From: Terriglobia bacterium
Lineage (GTDB): Bacteria > Acidobacteriota > Terriglobia > Terriglobales > Acidobacteriaceae
Reading direction: 5' to 3'
Length of the DNA: 64,000 nucleotides
NCBI GenBank assembly: GCA_020073385.1
Contig: JAIQFH010000008.1
Span: 62,001-126,000 of the forward strand
The first letter of the stretch is position 1, and every line of letters begins with the position of its first letter. The notes under the pieces are model-generated. The model worked only from the letters and a program-made list of their open reading frames with translations. It did no database searches and was not told where the DNA came from. This document shows positions 63,151 through 64,000 of this stretch, one piece after another. The translations under genes were made by a program, and so were the position numbers.

Positions 63151-64000
63151 CTATTTCCCTTTGCCGGCGATTCTTTCCAGCATTTCTTGGACACGTCTGA
63201 CATTAGGACCCTTCGGGTCCTCCTTCAAGTAGAGTCTGAGTTCCGCAGCCGCCTGCTCCTTCTGACCCAAGGCTTCCAGCGCATAGCCGGCGATCATATG
63301 CGTGTTGGCCAGACCTTGATGAGGCAGTTGGTGGACGCGCACCGCGTGGTCAGCCGCCTGCTGGAATCGGTGCAGTTGGAGTTCGGCGTAGGCTGCATTT
63401 TCGAGGGCCCAAGCATTCTCGGGTTCAACATTGAGGGACTGGTTGAGCAGTAGGGCAACCTGCGCGTAGTTGTGTTCGGAAAGGAGGATGCGCGCCAGAT
63501 TGCGCTGCGCGCCGGCAAACGTATCGTTGAGCTGGGTAGCCTTCACGAAGGCCTGGCGTGCGGCTGTCGTGTCATTCATCTGCGAGCAGGCGACCCCAAG
63601 TCCGTTATATGCCAAGTCGTACTCCGGGTAGAGATCAATAGCCGCCTGGAAGTGTTTACGGCTGTCCGACCAATTGTGATCCTCCAGCGACTTGCTTCCT
63701 TTTTCAAACTCCTTATGTGCGTTGTCTGGAATCTTCAAACGTATTGCTGGAACCACGCTTTGTTCTGGCTGAGGTGTGGCTTCGGCGTCTGTCTTGCGCT
63801 TGACCTGAAAGGTCTCAGCGTGAAAGTCCTCGACGGGAGTTATCTCGAGCTCCCCCTCAAAAGGGTAGAAGTCAGCGCCAGAGATACGGAGGCGGTGCAC
63901 GCCGGTTGTTGTGTTGAACTCGACGCGCCCGTCCTGATCGGTGACTTTCTGGTTCATCGCAGTGCCGAAGCCGAGCCCATCCTGCAACTCAACGGTGGCG
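63151..64000 (-). CDS. TPR repeat protein, N-terminus outside window
   Basis: The frame is open to the right edge (the last visible residues read ATVELQDGLGFG), so the start is missing. The visible 283 residues hold an N-terminal beta domain (VTDQDGRVEFNTTTGVHRLRISGADFYPFEGE), like a carboxypeptidase-regulatory or Ig-like fold, and then about five tetratricopeptide repeats (YDLAYNGLGVACSQMNDTTAAR; AWALENAAYAELQLHRFQQA). Probably exported or surface-exposed, acting as a protein-interaction scaffold. Confidence 0.8.
   Translation of the reverse strand, partial: ATVELQDGLGFGTAMNQKVTDQDGRVEFNTTTGVHRLRISGADFYPFEGELEITPVEDFHAETFQVKRKTDAEATPQPEQSVVPAIRLKIPDNAHKEFEKGSKSLEDHNWSDSRKHFQAAIDLYPEYDLAYNGLGVACSQMNDTTAARQAFVKATQLNDTFAGAQRNLARILLSEHNYAQVALLLNQSLNVEPENAWALENAAYAELQLHRFQQAADHAVRVHQLPHQGLANTHMIAGYALEALGQKEQAAAELRLYLKEDPKGPNVRRVQEMLERIAGKGK

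Noticed and set aside
63151-63453. 104-codon plus-strand frame at the right edge
   Set aside because: Antisense to the TPR protein gene, which shows regular tetratricopeptide repeats.

Overview
The window looks like a chromosomal segment of an Acidobacteriota genome, most likely class Terriglobia. This rests on four genes of the VWFA-related family typical of that phylum, a sigma factor/anti-sigma/DUF3106 cassette, a 195-residue MglA GTPase, and intergenic spaces full of short palindromic repeats. No rRNA or standard tRNA gene is visible and there is no CRISPR array. Nothing could be searched, so names rest on motifs read from translations.

Layout: 1-4802 (minus) tssK-tssL-tssM of a type VI secretion system, tssM cut by the left edge. 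5174-7174 (plus) ECF sigma factor, zinc-finger anti-sigma factor, DUF3106 protein. 7370-13729 proline dehydrogenase, DUF4139 protein, HIT protein, membrane protein, receiver-like protein, EAL-HDOD protein. 13937-19032 (minus) infC-rpmI-rplT-pheS-pheT. 19205-24120 DUF2277, amidohydrolase, aminotransferase, Cu-Zn superoxide dismutase, cytochrome c. 24410-36212 zapB-like and zapA, VWA proteins, a hybrid histidine kinase, lgt, PAP2 phosphatase, rluD-type synthase, oxidoreductase, mglA. 36381-44291 VWA proteins, a Tat-exported aminotransferase, an amidotransferase and small proteins. 44479-48515 the Ro60/Y-RNA locus described below. 48853-50007 esterase. 50154-56758 (minus) F-type ATP synthase genes b', b, delta, alpha, gamma, beta, epsilon, without a and c. 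57122-60068 a frameshifted serine hydrolase and an amidohydrolase. 60129-61922 hfq-hflX. 62286-64000 a urate-hydroxylase-like membrane protein and a TPR protein cut by the right edge.

The most interesting region is 44.5-48.5 kb. A TROVE (Ro60/Rsr) gene is accompanied on the same strand by six candidate Y RNAs. All share one architecture: an outer helix, an asymmetric loop with UGGYGAA on the 5' side and RUUCC on the 3' side, and an inner helix. The module carried on top differs. Two carry a complete tRNA-like fold that is circularly permuted at the anticodon loop, two carry only a T-arm plus a hairpin, one is minimal and one holds a large unrelated loop. A small Cys-rich protein gene sits between two of them. 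One Ro protein with a graded set of Y RNAs in a single cluster is unusual.

A second theme is mobile or repetitive DNA acting on genes. Two 160-bp MITE-like elements with 15-bp terminal inverted repeats each interrupt a CTAAAG core of a bipartite palindromic repeat and duplicate it. The same bipartite repeat sits in frame inside pheT. Another palindrome lies inside the N-terminal coding region of a VWA gene, and a third repeat type encodes the C-terminus of an aminotransferase. A compact orphan small RNA candidate, with promoter, CACCUCC motif and terminator, lies between the ATP synthase operon and the serine hydrolase.
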